NCBI RefSeq assembly: GCF_002954355.1
Contig: NZ_MQVV01000012.1
Location: 372,001-436,000, forward strand
Direction: 5' to 3'
Origin: Nonlabens tegetincola
GTDB taxonomy: Bacteria > Bacteroidota > Bacteroidia > Flavobacteriales > Flavobacteriaceae
DNA: 64,000 nt
The notes under the pieces are model-generated. The model was not told the origin of the DNA, searched no databases, and saw nothing but the letters and a program-made list of their open reading frames with translations. Made by a program: the position numbers and the translations under genes. Of the stretch, positions 8,426 through 17,262 are shown piece after piece. How positions within the stretch are numbered: the stretch's first letter is position 1; every line of letters begins with the position of its first letter.

Positions 8426-8818
8426 ATGAGAAATTATATACTCGTTATTTTTCTAGTTGTACTCACTACTTCATGTGACTTGAACGGTTATGGTCCCAAG
8501 GTGCAAACCGGTGGAGTAGAAGTATACTACAAGCCCAATGAATTAGAGAATCAAGCTCTAAGCTTGTCGGTGTTGTTAGATAGCCTGGAGTATGGCAAGA
8601 ATGGCACTGTGAGTTTTCAAGTTATAAAAGACAGCATCATTAATCTTAAAATGGTTACTGATCCCACTTATTATTCTGATACTTCCATGGATTATGCCTT
8701 GAATGCAATGAGTATTATTTCACAAATTGAAATATTTAAAGACGAAAGTGTGCAGTTCCATATTTGTGATGAAACTTTTAATGTAAAGCGTTCTTTAGAA
8801 GTAATTAAAAACGAATAG
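8426..8818 (+). CDS. small lipoprotein, unknown
   Basis: 130 residues with a lipoprotein signal ending TTSC (Cys17), so it is expected to be lipid-anchored. The rest is a small mixed alpha/beta-looking domain without motifs I recognise. It is immediately followed by a gene for a four-helix membrane protein and then another small membrane protein, so the three probably form a unit. A weak -7-like TGAATTTG lies just upstream of the ATG. Confidence 0.65.
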   Translation: MRNYILVIFLVVLTTSCDLNGYGPKVQTGGVEVYYKPNELENQALSLSVLLDSLEYGKNGTVSFQVIKDSIINLKMVTDPTYYSDTSMDYALNAMSIISQIEIFKDESVQFHICDETFNVKRSLEVIKNE

Positions 8819-8819
8819 T

Positions 8820-9167
8820 TTGATATCTGTTTTAATCGTTCTGGGCCTGATAAGCTCGTTGTCTATTCCTGTATTTATTTATACAACGACCAGCCAGCCC
8901 AAGGATAAAGTATTGCTTTTAAGAACGATTAGTTTAGGTATGGTAATTTGGAGTGCAGTTATGGGTTATGTATGGTTGTTTTATCTAGCGTTAATAACCA
9001 GTATTCCTTTTCTAATTTTGGGATTCCTACTTTTAATCACATCGTATTTATACAAAGCGAAGTCAAAAGATAGGAGGAAGCAAAATAAGTATTTAGACAA
9101 GTTGGTTTGGTTCCTGTTAATCATTGCAATTGGAGTGAACTACCTAGGATATTCAACATTTATTTGA
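8820..9167 (+). CDS. small polytopic membrane protein, unknown
   Basis: 115 residues, with hydrophobic segments at about 1-22, 33-55, 57-75 and 93-112 and a basic loop KSKDRRKQNK. The start is a TTG directly after the preceding stop codon (8816-8818); the only alternative ATG (8940) would remove two helices, so I prefer TTG. No family recognised. Confidence 0.55.
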   Translation: MISVLIVLGLISSLSIPVFIYTTTSQPKDKVLLLRTISLGMVIWSAVMGYVWLFYLALITSIPFLILGFLLLITSYLYKAKSKDRRKQNKYLDKLVWFLLIIAIGVNYLGYSTFI

Positions 9168-9171
9168 TGCT

Positions 9172-9402
9172 ATGATTGTAAAAATAGTTTTGATAGCCGG
9201 TAAAGCCAGGTACATTCCTATGAGTTTAATCTGTCTTGTTTGTTGCGTGAGTATCCTAGTAATCGCTTTGTTTTTATTGGAAAACGCATGGCGTAAATCC
9301 CTTTACAAACAATTGAAAGCAAAGTCTAAGTTGCTGGATCAAGCCAGGTTGCAAAATAATTTTTTAATTGCCTTGTGTAAGGATGCGTATAACCGCTGGT
9401 AA
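9172..9402 (+). CDS. small single-helix membrane protein, unknown
   Basis: 76 residues: one membrane helix (about 16-39) followed by a basic amphipathic tail with KQLKAKSKLLDQARLQ. It begins 4 bp after the preceding stop and ends 22 bp before a response-regulator gene. Its function is unknown; position suggests it may belong to the membrane block or be an accessory of the two-component system. Confidence 0.5.
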   Translation: MIVKIVLIAGKARYIPMSLICLVCCVSILVIALFLLENAWRKSLYKQLKAKSKLLDQARLQNNFLIALCKDAYNRW

Positions 9403-9424
9403 AAATTAGTATATTTAAACTGTA

Positions 9425-10078
9425 GTGAAAATAAGAACCGCCATAGTAGATGATAACAGCTTTTTAATTCACGCTGTAAAGGAAAAGCTCAGCTTTTTTG
9501 AGGACATACAGGTGCGGTTAACCGCGACAAACGGTAAGGATTTATTAGAAAAACTCGAACAAAATAGTCGGATAGACCTTATCCTTATGGATATAGAAAT
9601 GCCCGTAATGGATGGCATTGAAGCTACACAACTCGTAAAACAGCGTTATCCTCACATAAAAATAGTAATGCTTACGGTCTTTGACAACGACAGCAATATA
9701 TTCAATGCGATAAGAGCTGGCGCCGACGGTTACCTGCTCAAGGATGTTGATCCCGATAAATTACATGCAGGAATCCTTCAAACCTTAAACGGTGGCGCAG
9801 CAATGAATCCAGCGATAGCCTTAAAAACCTTAAAACTATTACGTTCACCAGAACAACTTAATAATCTAAGTGAGCACAAGGAGGATTTCGCTTTAAGCGA
9901 AAGAGAACAACAAGTACTAGAACAATTAGCTAGCGGTTTATCCTATACTGTAATTGCAAAAAACCTGATACTTTCACCCAGTACAGTGCGCAAGCATATT
10001 GAAAATATCTACAAAAAACTACAAGTACACAGTAAGTTAGAAGCAGTAAGTAAAGCTCGTAAACACAATATCATATAG
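9425..10078 (+). CDS. LuxR/NarL-family response regulator
   Basis: 217 residues from a GTG start. N-terminal receiver: acidic pair Asp9-Asp10, phosphoacceptor Asp56 in LILMDIEMP, conserved Thr in MLTVF and Lys in YLLKD. C-terminal LuxR-type helix-turn-helix (about 157-205) with LSEREQQVLEQLASG and STVRKHIENIYKKL. It regulates transcription when phosphorylated by the kinase encoded 3 bp downstream. Targets are unknown. Confidence 0.93.
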   Translation: MKIRTAIVDDNSFLIHAVKEKLSFFEDIQVRLTATNGKDLLEKLEQNSRIDLILMDIEMPVMDGIEATQLVKQRYPHIKIVMLTVFDNDSNIFNAIRAGADGYLLKDVDPDKLHAGILQTLNGGAAMNPAIALKTLKLLRSPEQLNNLSEHKEDFALSEREQQVLEQLASGLSYTVIAKNLILSPSTVRKHIENIYKKLQVHSKLEAVSKARKHNII

Positions 10079-10081
10079 CAC

Positions 10082-12058
10082 ATGAAAAGACTGCTCTATC
10101 TTTTTATAATCCTGTTGCTTACCAGTACCGGAGTAACCACCGCACAACAATCTAACCCAACTAAACTAGACAGCTTGTTGCAACTAGCAGCAGCAAAGCC
10201 CAACGATAGTTTAGCCATTATTCATTTGCACAAACAGTTTTTTGTGTACGTTTATAGAGAACCGCAAATTGCCAAGGCACTAGCCGATACCACTATCAAT
10301 AGAACGGCACAACCACCGCATGATTACTTGCATGCTCAATCCTTAATGCGCAAGGGAATTTACTACGACGTGATCAGTAAAACAGACAGTGCGTTGCAAC
10401 TCTATAACCAAGTGCTCAAAATCGCCAGTATTAATAAAGATACGGTTTCACTGGCAGGAGCTTACAACAATATAGGATTAGTCAAATGGAACCGTACCGA
10501 GCTCGAGGCTGCTATGCAAGACTTTATTCAAAGTTCTACCTTGTTCAAACAATTAGGAAACACCTATGGATTGGCCAGTGCTCAAAACAACATAGGTTTA
10601 ATTTTATACGACCTAGGCCGCTATGACGAGGCGCTAGAATACCATAAAAGATCATTAAAATCTAGGATACAACGTCAGGATTCCTATGGAATAGGAGCGA
10701 GTTATTCTAATATTGCCACGGCGTTTTCAAAATTAAATCAGCCCGATAGCGTGCGCTATTACACCTATAAAGCCATTGATGCCAAGCTCAAATCTGGTGA
10801 CAAACGAGGACTAGCCATCGCCTATCAAAACCTAGCCATTGATTACAGAAGAAAAAATGTACTAGATAGCGCCTTGCATTACTCCATTAAGGCCAATGAA
10901 ATGTACAAAGCTTCTGGATTTAAAAGATTGTCCTCAAACAATTTACAAGTCTTGGCCGAGTTGTATTTTCTGGACAAGCAATACAAGAAAGGCCTTACGA
11001 CCATCAATGAATCTATCGCTCTACAAGACTCAGCCGATTATAAAAACACAGCCGAAGCCTACAAAATCAAAGCACGTATTGAGGCCGGCTTAAAAGACTA
11101 TAGAGCAAGCGCTCGTTCCTATGCACAAGTTTTGCAAGCTAGAGACAGTTTCGATTACGAACGCAGGTCAGACCAAGCCCAAGACTATTTTGAAAAATAC
11201 AAAACCGCCGAAAAAGAGCAAGAAATCACCTTGCAACGCGCCGTAATTGCCGAAAATCAATTGAAAATCCAAAAGCAAAATCAAATGCTTTACCTCAGTA
11301 TTGCAGCCCTGTTTATACTGGGATTAATAGGATTTGTGATTTACAGACAACAACAACTTAAAAACCACCAATTAAAAAAAGAAAAAGAACTAGAACTAGC
11401 TCTTGCCAAAATAGAAACCCAAAACAAACTACAAACACAACGTTTACGTATTTCCAGAGATCTGCATGATAACATAGGTTCCCAACTCACCTATATCATC
11501 AGTACCATAGACAATCTAGCCTATGCCCTTAAAAACACCCAACCTATCATACAAGATAAATTAAGCGGTTTAGGAACCTTTACCCGATCCACCATTGCCG
11601 AGCTTAGAGACACCATTTGGGCCATGAATTTAAACGACATTAGTCTGGATAAAATAAATGAACGCATTCATGCCGTTGTCGTAAATTTCAATTCCTTAGA
11701 GGAGCACGAGCCAGTCATTACCACACAATTAGTCAATGACGCCAATGTCACCTTTACCTCAGAGATGGGCATGCACGTATTCAGAATAATACAAGAAGCC
11801 CTAAACAATGCCGTAAAATACGCGCACACTGCTATTGAGATACACTCGGTGATTGAACAAGATCAATTAATCTTTACTATCAAGGATCACGGACCAGGAT
11901 TTCAAGTAGAAGCAGTATCCAGCGGTAATGGAATATCCAATATGAAGCATCGCGCCAGTAAGATAGGAGCCACCTTTACGATAGATACACTGGTAGAAAC
12001 CGGTACCGTAATTACACTGCGTATTCCCTTGCACATTGCTCTTGATCAAACCGCTTAA
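10082..12058 (+). CDS. TPR-containing sensor histidine kinase (HisKA_3 type)
   Basis: 658 residues: signal peptide (1-21), a periplasmic tetratricopeptide array (about 60-380) with repeats such as AGAYNNIGLVKWN and ASAQNNIGLILYDLGRYDEALEYH, one membrane helix (402-421), a coiled segment, and a NarL/DesK-type dimerisation domain with RDLHDNIGSQL (His462). The catalytic domain follows, with DHGPGF and GNGISNMKHRA. It is the partner of the adjacent regulator. A periplasmic TPR sensor domain is common in Bacteroidota kinases and probably senses a protein or peptide. It is the last plus-strand gene before the island. Confidence 0.92.
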   Translation: MKRLLYLFIILLLTSTGVTTAQQSNPTKLDSLLQLAAAKPNDSLAIIHLHKQFFVYVYREPQIAKALADTTINRTAQPPHDYLHAQSLMRKGIYYDVISKTDSALQLYNQVLKIASINKDTVSLAGAYNNIGLVKWNRTELEAAMQDFIQSSTLFKQLGNTYGLASAQNNIGLILYDLGRYDEALEYHKRSLKSRIQRQDSYGIGASYSNIATAFSKLNQPDSVRYYTYKAIDAKLKSGDKRGLAIAYQNLAIDYRRKNVLDSALHYSIKANEMYKASGFKRLSSNNLQVLAELYFLDKQYKKGLTTINESIALQDSADYKNTAEAYKIKARIEAGLKDYRASARSYAQVLQARDSFDYERRSDQAQDYFEKYKTAEKEQEITLQRAVIAENQLKIQKQNQMLYLSIAALFILGLIGFVIYRQQQLKNHQLKKEKELELALAKIETQNKLQTQRLRISRDLHDNIGSQLTYIISTIDNLAYALKNTQPIIQDKLSGLGTFTRSTIAELRDTIWAMNLNDISLDKINERIHAVVVNFNSLEEHEPVITTQLVNDANVTFTSEMGMHVFRIIQEALNNAVKYAHTAIEIHSVIEQDQLIFTIKDHGPGFQVEAVSSGNGISNMKHRASKIGATFTIDTLVETGTVITLRIPLHIALDQTA

Positions 12059-12163
12059 AAATACAATCCTAAAACCGTTGTCTGCTTATTGTGTAAGCAA
12101 GTAAAGCGAGTATAGGTCATGCATTCAAATACCAAAACCTATTAGTTTCTTCCTATTCTTTTC

Positions 12164-12177
12164 GCTTTCGCGAAAAC
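12164..12177. repeat. imperfect copy of the 14-bp palindrome
   Basis: GCTTTCGCGAAAAC, one mismatch from GCTTTCGCGAAAGC, inside element E1. Confidence 0.7.
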
Positions 12178-12421
12178 GTGGAAAAGTAACCACTAATTGG
12201 AATTCGAGCAACGCTAGGAATAGGAGAGCATTGAGCGCTAGCGAAATGGCCTGAACGACCGTAAGTATCGTCCAGCAACGTGTTTGTTTATGAAAAGTAG
12301 CGTCTAAAAAGACACTAACTTTTCGGTTGAACACAGACCTTTATTATATTTATTTACTTTCGTTTTAGCGATTAAACCGCTATTATTTTCTAGATTGTTG
12401 TGCACTGGCTTTTTTCATTCC

Positions 12422-12438
12422 GTTTTTCAAGCGTTGGC
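12422..12438. repeat. direct repeat flanking the restriction operon, left copy
   Basis: GTTTTTCAAGCGTTGGC, matching 15 of 17 positions with 18738-18754. The two copies enclose exactly the four restriction genes. Confidence 0.5.
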
Positions 12439-12439
12439 A

Positions 12440-13408
12440 TTATAATCCAGAAAATAGTATCCCATTCGAAATTGATTTGGGATTTACCGTCTCAATTTCA
12501 GATAAATCAGATTTAAATTTCACTTCACTTACTTTACTTGGAATGTTTATTCTTTCAATCTTCGAAACTGTTGAGCTATCATAGAAATTGATTGAATCTT
12601 TTCCTAATTCGTAATCGAAACTTACTGCTAAACCTTGTTCGAGTACATTTCCCAAAGTTCCACCTACGATTCTCAACAGTTTTTGAATGAGCGTCTCACT
12701 TCCAACTCTATCTTTGATTGATTCAATTAAGTCTGCTATGCTTTTTCCATTTGACGATTGTCTTGCGAATATAGAAGAGATAATAATCGTCGTTCTATCT
12801 TCTGCATTGAGTTGTTCAGATGTAAATATGTGTTTACGTTCCAGCGTACTTGAACTTTTTACTTCAATTTTTTCTTGGTCAGCATTGAAGTCAAACTTCT
12901 CTTCGGGCTTATTGTGCCAATATTCCAAAAGTATTTGAGGTTTCAAGCTTGTTTCAATAAGCAATAATTCACACCACAAACCTTGAACAGTCGTTTTCGG
13001 TGGACTTGATATAGCTTTAAAAATTTCAATAAAGTCATTGAAAATATTGTAAATCTCTTTTTGGCTTGGGTTTTTAGAAAGTTCACTAAGTAAATTATCC
13101 ACGATACCCAAAAAATACTTTTGTAATGTAAACTCCTTACTTTTAAATAAAATGATTGTGTAGTTCTGGTATTGAGTTTTGTCCTCTTCTGTTACTTTGC
13201 ATTCCAGATTGTGTAAAAGCTCAAGATATTCAAGACGAATATTCTTTTGGTTCAGAAATGTTTTATCACTTGTGGAATCGATAAGAATAGAAGGAAATCC
13301 AGATTGATTGATTCCAATTTTGGCAAAAGGGTATCTCTCTAATCTCTTAGCATTAAAGATAGAACCATTTTTTGAAGGTATTTCAAGCGTAGTAAATTCT
13401 TTAATCAT
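12440..13408 (-). CDS. PD-(D/E)XK motif restriction endonuclease (DUF4420-like)
   Basis: 322 residues. A nuclease core is readable as Glu147 in GLWCELLLIE, Asp173 in KFDF and the IEVKSS motif (Glu182, Lys184), the spacing of a PD-(D/E)XK fold. In restriction systems described by Iyer, Abhiman and Aravind, a nuclease of this type accompanies a MORC-like ATPase, a Z1 helicase and a DNA cytosine methylase, and all three are encoded directly upstream here (5-bp gap to the Z1 gene). It would be the cutting subunit. Last gene of the operon. Confidence 0.8.
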   Translation of the reverse strand: MIKEFTTLEIPSKNGSIFNAKRLERYPFAKIGINQSGFPSILIDSTSDKTFLNQKNIRLEYLELLHNLECKVTEEDKTQYQNYTIILFKSKEFTLQKYFLGIVDNLLSELSKNPSQKEIYNIFNDFIEIFKAISSPPKTTVQGLWCELLLIETSLKPQILLEYWHNKPEEKFDFNADQEKIEVKSSSTLERKHIFTSEQLNAEDRTTIIISSIFARQSSNGKSIADLIESIKDRVGSETLIQKLLRIVGGTLGNVLEQGLAVSFDYELGKDSINFYDSSTVSKIERINIPSKVSEVKFKSDLSEIETVNPKSISNGILFSGL

Positions 13409-13413
13409 CGTTA

Positions 13414-15723
13414 CTAAAGAGAATTGGCTGGTTGTCTAATAATGTCTTTTCCAATACTCTCTGGAATCCAAATTGTAATACTTGGCACATCTTGATACAC
13501 AATTTGACCATCTGAATCTGTAATCGGATTATCGTTTTCATCGGTCAATTCCAATCTATGAATTTGTATTGTGAGACGTTCGGTATCTCTGATGCTTCTA
13601 TCGCCAGCATATATTTCTCCACGAGCAAATCCTTGTCTTGCGGGATTTGGACCTTGGAAATATTGCTGTACTTCATCATTTGCTTTCAATCTACGTTTTC
13701 TGATAGGTTGAAAAATTTCGTCTCCAACTTTTTCTGCACTCATAACATAAACCAGACAGTTCTCATTAGAATTTTCATTGCAATAAGCGGTTAACAGTCC
13801 TTGCAAACTTGAAAATGTCTGACTGTCTGTTTCTTTTGTGAATTTTAGTTTATTTAATAGGTGTTCCAAAGTTAATTCGATAGGCAATTCTGCATACAGA
13901 TGTTTCTGGTTTGGTGTTCTATTTTCGTGTCCATCATTAATTTGAAATTCGTGGATGTTTCTGCTTTTGAATTCAGAGATAACAGTTTTGTTCTCTTCAA
14001 TATATCTATCGGTATCGTGTGGTGCTTTGATGTAAAACCACTCCGCACCAAGATAGTCACGGTCTAAATCATCAAAGATAATATTGGGTCTGGTCAATCG
14101 AAGCATTCTGTGCTTTACTACTTGGCGTTCCCAATCGTTAAGATGCCTATTGTTTTCTGCGTATTCGGTTAATCTTCGCCTAACGTCTTCCTCGTGTTCG
14201 ATTATTTCTTGAAAGGCAGAAATGTTCTGTGAGTCAAGCCAAACTCTGCAAAATCCAATATAATCACCCTTGTAACCAAAAAAGCGAGCTCGTTGTAATG
14301 TTGTATCAATTTGGCCAGTTGCCAAGCTACGTGGCATATAGGTAACTGTGAGACCTTCCACAGTAAAACCTCTATCCATTGCCTGACCACCAACAAGAAT
14401 CCACGAATACTCTTCACGCCAAGGAATTTGTGGTGTTTTCCCTCGTGAAGCATTAACCAACATAGACCGCGTATATTTTATTGCGTGAAGTAATTGATTA
14501 TCTTCAAGTAAATCTTCAAACCTTGGCAAATCTTGAACTGTCAAATTTAGATTGTCATAAGCACCTCTAAAACTTGTGTGCAAATGTTCTTTTTCTTCAT
14601 CATCATTGCTTTCCAGTAATCGTGTCCAACTACCAATAACATCATTTATCCAATTATAATAATCCGTATGGTCAGCAGTTAGTCTTGATGGGTGTACAAG
14701 CATTGTTCGGTTGAATTGGTCGTCTTTTATTCTTCCGACAACTACACCTAAAAAGAAAATTCTTAAAGCGCTGAGTAAGCTGTTTGGGATTTGACTTACT
14801 TGGTTTTGATTAGTTGGAATTTCATTTGTTGGAATTTCCTGTACTAACTCAGTATTGTCAATAAAAAAAGTTCTACCACCAGTATATCCAGAACCTGGTG
14901 TTAATAGTTTAATGAAATTGGGCGAAAGTCTATCCCATATATTAATGAACAAATTGGCTTGAGGCGTTGCTGTATATTGTAGTAAAGTATGATGAGGGAA
15001 AACTTCTCTAAGACTGTTTATTCGCCTATAAATTGTTGAAGCATCGCCTTCATTAACATTTTCGCCAGCTCTTGCATTTGCTCTTGCTCTTGTGTTTAAA
15101 CTCGCTTGGTCGCTTTCATCATCGATAATTAATGTTGGTACGTCCGTCAAGTTAAGATTACGCATCACATTGATTAAATTTTGAAGGCGATGTGTCTGTT
15201 TCATAACAGTAATCAATACCGTAGAACATCTTTCACGAGGTAGGGTAGGGTCTTGCCATTTTTCAAGACTTTGCTGTATAGAATTTATGTGGTTAGGATT
15301 TTCTGGATTTTTTATAATTTTCCATTTTCTGTCTCTTCGCTCTTCAATTCGTAGGTCTTTAAGCATTCTTTTATATGATTGCTCAGACAAAGGTGTTGAA
15401 GTACCAGCAATAATAATGACTATCTGATAATTGTTGTCTCTTGCCATCGCAGTAAGCGTTGTAAAAGACAAGGTTTTACCGCTTTGCACATACCCAAGAA
15501 CTAAACCTGTTTCAATGACATTACTTTCATCAGGATTTCCACACATTTCAAGAATTTTATGTGTTTCATCGATGATTTGGTTTCCTGCTTCATCAATTTG
15601 ATTCTTTGCGTCTGTAAACCCTTTTAACTCTATTAATTTGTGCACTTCTGTGCCTACAAAAGGATTCCATTTCGCATTATTATTGCTTTCTTGATTGCCA
15701 GTTATTTCTATAGTCTCAGCCAT
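13414..15723 (-). CDS. Z1 domain superfamily II helicase/ATPase
   Basis: 769 residues. Walker A-like GYVQSGKT (77-84), Walker B-like LIIDDESD (198-205), LLQYTATPQANLF, then the Z1-domain block with GGQAMDRGFTVEGL and QRARFFGYKGDY in the middle to C-terminal half. Z1 proteins are helicase-like motors found in restriction systems next to MORC-type ATPases; this one presumably translocates on or remodels DNA for the nuclease encoded downstream. It lies 6 bp after the MORC gene. Confidence 0.87.
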   Translation of the reverse strand: MAETIEITGNQESNNNAKWNPFVGTEVHKLIELKGFTDAKNQIDEAGNQIIDETHKILEMCGNPDESNVIETGLVLGYVQSGKTLSFTTLTAMARDNNYQIVIIIAGTSTPLSEQSYKRMLKDLRIEERRDRKWKIIKNPENPNHINSIQQSLEKWQDPTLPRERCSTVLITVMKQTHRLQNLINVMRNLNLTDVPTLIIDDESDQASLNTRARANARAGENVNEGDASTIYRRINSLREVFPHHTLLQYTATPQANLFINIWDRLSPNFIKLLTPGSGYTGGRTFFIDNTELVQEIPTNEIPTNQNQVSQIPNSLLSALRIFFLGVVVGRIKDDQFNRTMLVHPSRLTADHTDYYNWINDVIGSWTRLLESNDDEEKEHLHTSFRGAYDNLNLTVQDLPRFEDLLEDNQLLHAIKYTRSMLVNASRGKTPQIPWREEYSWILVGGQAMDRGFTVEGLTVTYMPRSLATGQIDTTLQRARFFGYKGDYIGFCRVWLDSQNISAFQEIIEHEEDVRRRLTEYAENNRHLNDWERQVVKHRMLRLTRPNIIFDDLDRDYLGAEWFYIKAPHDTDRYIEENKTVISEFKSRNIHEFQINDGHENRTPNQKHLYAELPIELTLEHLLNKLKFTKETDSQTFSSLQGLLTAYCNENSNENCLVYVMSAEKVGDEIFQPIRKRRLKANDEVQQYFQGPNPARQGFARGEIYAGDRSIRDTERLTIQIHRLELTDENDNPITDSDGQIVYQDVPSITIWIPESIGKDIIRQPANSL

Positions 15724-15729
15724 ACTTCG

Positions 15730-17262
15730 TTAACTTGATAATTTCGTAATTAATTCGTTGAAATTTCTGCGGATTTCTCCTGGTGTCGTTGCTCTGCTCT
15801 CTTTCGCAATCAATTCTGCCAAACCTAATGCAGCTGCCATTCTCAAAATAGGTTCAATTTTTTGATTATCAGTTCCAGCAAACTGTACCATAAAGGTATG
15901 TGTTAAAGACAATCTTATTCCAATATTTCTTGAATCTGCAACTATCTTATTTTCTGGAATCAAATGACGACCAACTTGTATCATTTCATTTAATGATGGG
16001 TCATAAGAGAGTTCAATATAAATTTTCCAGTTCGCATTGTTGAAGTTTACCTCAAACTCCTTTTGAATTGCCTTTTCGGTTTCAATTAATTCTTCATCTG
16101 CGTCTTCATCTTCCTTCTCACTATCAAATGTTTCTTGAATTGCTTTTGGTGCTTTCTCTTCAAAATCTTTTACGGTGTTATCAAGAGCTTTTGTTCCAGA
16201 CTTTTCATAGTCTTTATCTTTTGCTCGAACACGATACTCTTCGGCTTGTTTGAGCAATGGAAATTCGTCGGTACTGAGTTCGTCTTTTAAAAGTTGAAGA
16301 AAAATATCAAGATTTTCGTCCCATTGAATACCTTTTTTGGTAAAGGATACATCGAAGCCTTCTAAATGCAATTCGCCAAATACTCTTTGATAACGATAAC
16401 TGTTTGGTGCGCCAAAAATAAATTGCGGTCTAAAGCCATTATCAAAACTTCCCTCAATAACTCTTCCTCTTCGGAATAATGCAAAGCCAGCTTCTTTGGT
16501 TGACCCTTTATCTCGAATGGCTACAAAACCTCTAACACTTAAGCCATCTTCTATGGGGAAATCGATTTCTCTTTTCCAAAGTATTGGCTTGCTCTCTGGT
16601 TCTGTATAAATCGGTACTTTTAGAATCTTTGGCTCACGAAATTTTTGTTCTTCATTGTTAATAAATAACTTCAGAGTTCCGTTGCGAATAAATTCTCTGT
16701 AAATGCTTGTCAAATGTGATTTGACTTTTCCTATGCCTTTTCTTCTCGGAATTTTATTGACATTAGTTAATTCAATAACTGTATAATGATGATTTGAGTT
16801 AACTGGCTTGGAAGAAAATTCAAGTTCCTCTATTTTATCCTCAAAAATTTTGTCCATATCAAAACTGATAGTTTTCTCAGTTTTCTCTCCAATCGCAGTT
16901 GTTCTTACTGTCCAGTAGTCAGAAAACCAGCACGAAGCGGACTTCATTCCCATACCAAATTCAGACAAACCAGAAGTGTCAGCAGGAATTTCAGCAGCTC
17001 GAAAGGCTCTTGAATAGTTTTCCTCTTCAATTCCAGCTGCGTTATCTCTTATTGTGATTTTATTGTTTGGGTCGTCGATTTCAATATAAACTTCGAGTTG
17101 GTATCCATCTCCGTGAAGTTTTTTTAATTCAATTTCGTTTTTGAGGCAACTTGCAATCGAATTGTCCACGAATTCAGCTAAGGCAAACCAAGTTTCGTAT
17201 TCAAGGTATCTGAGAACTGATAGCATGGATACGTTTGGTCGTATGTTTACTTTGTTGCTCAT
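15730..17262 (-). CDS. MORC/MutL-like GHKL ATPase of restriction system
   Basis: 510 residues from the ATG at 17262, which overlaps the methyltransferase stop as ATGA; a start 30 bp earlier (17292) is open but less likely. GHKL ATP-binding motifs are clear: EFVDNS (30-35, N box), DNAAGI (73-78) and GLSEFGMGMKSA (98-109). A MutL-like transducer region with a conserved Lys follows. Prokaryotic MORC homologues are thought to act as ATP-driven clamps in restriction. The C-terminal third has a long acidic linker and a small unidentified domain. Confidence 0.88.
   Translation of the reverse strand: MSNKVNIRPNVSMLSVLRYLEYETWFALAEFVDNSIASCLKNEIELKKLHGDGYQLEVYIEIDDPNNKITIRDNAAGIEEENYSRAFRAAEIPADTSGLSEFGMGMKSASCWFSDYWTVRTTAIGEKTEKTISFDMDKIFEDKIEELEFSSKPVNSNHHYTVIELTNVNKIPRRKGIGKVKSHLTSIYREFIRNGTLKLFINNEEQKFREPKILKVPIYTEPESKPILWKREIDFPIEDGLSVRGFVAIRDKGSTKEAGFALFRRGRVIEGSFDNGFRPQFIFGAPNSYRYQRVFGELHLEGFDVSFTKKGIQWDENLDIFLQLLKDELSTDEFPLLKQAEEYRVRAKDKDYEKSGTKALDNTVKDFEEKAPKAIQETFDSEKEDEDADEELIETEKAIQKEFEVNFNNANWKIYIELSYDPSLNEMIQVGRHLIPENKIVADSRNIGIRLSLTHTFMVQFAGTDNQKIEPILRMAAALGLAELIAKESRATTPGEIRRNFNELITKLSS

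Larger units (their letters stand above)
12059..12439. repeat. left boundary cassette-type repeat (element E1)
   Basis: This 381-bp gap has no credible gene. It contains a 51-bp block (12230-12280) that recurs at 22735, 24962 and 30926, a segment like that at 25021-25135 (AACTTTTCGGTT, TCGTTTTAGCGATTAAACCG), and the right-hand core GTTGTGC at 12397-12403 near the end of the first island gene. It is the first of the structured repeats that separate the island genes. Open frames through it are shadows of the repeat. Confidence 0.6.

Noticed and set aside
12125-12334. Open frame with CWTILTVVQAISLALN, similar to one at 30839-31048
   Set aside because: The similarity comes only from the shared 51-bp repeat block; the frames run through hairpin repeats and have no protein-like features.
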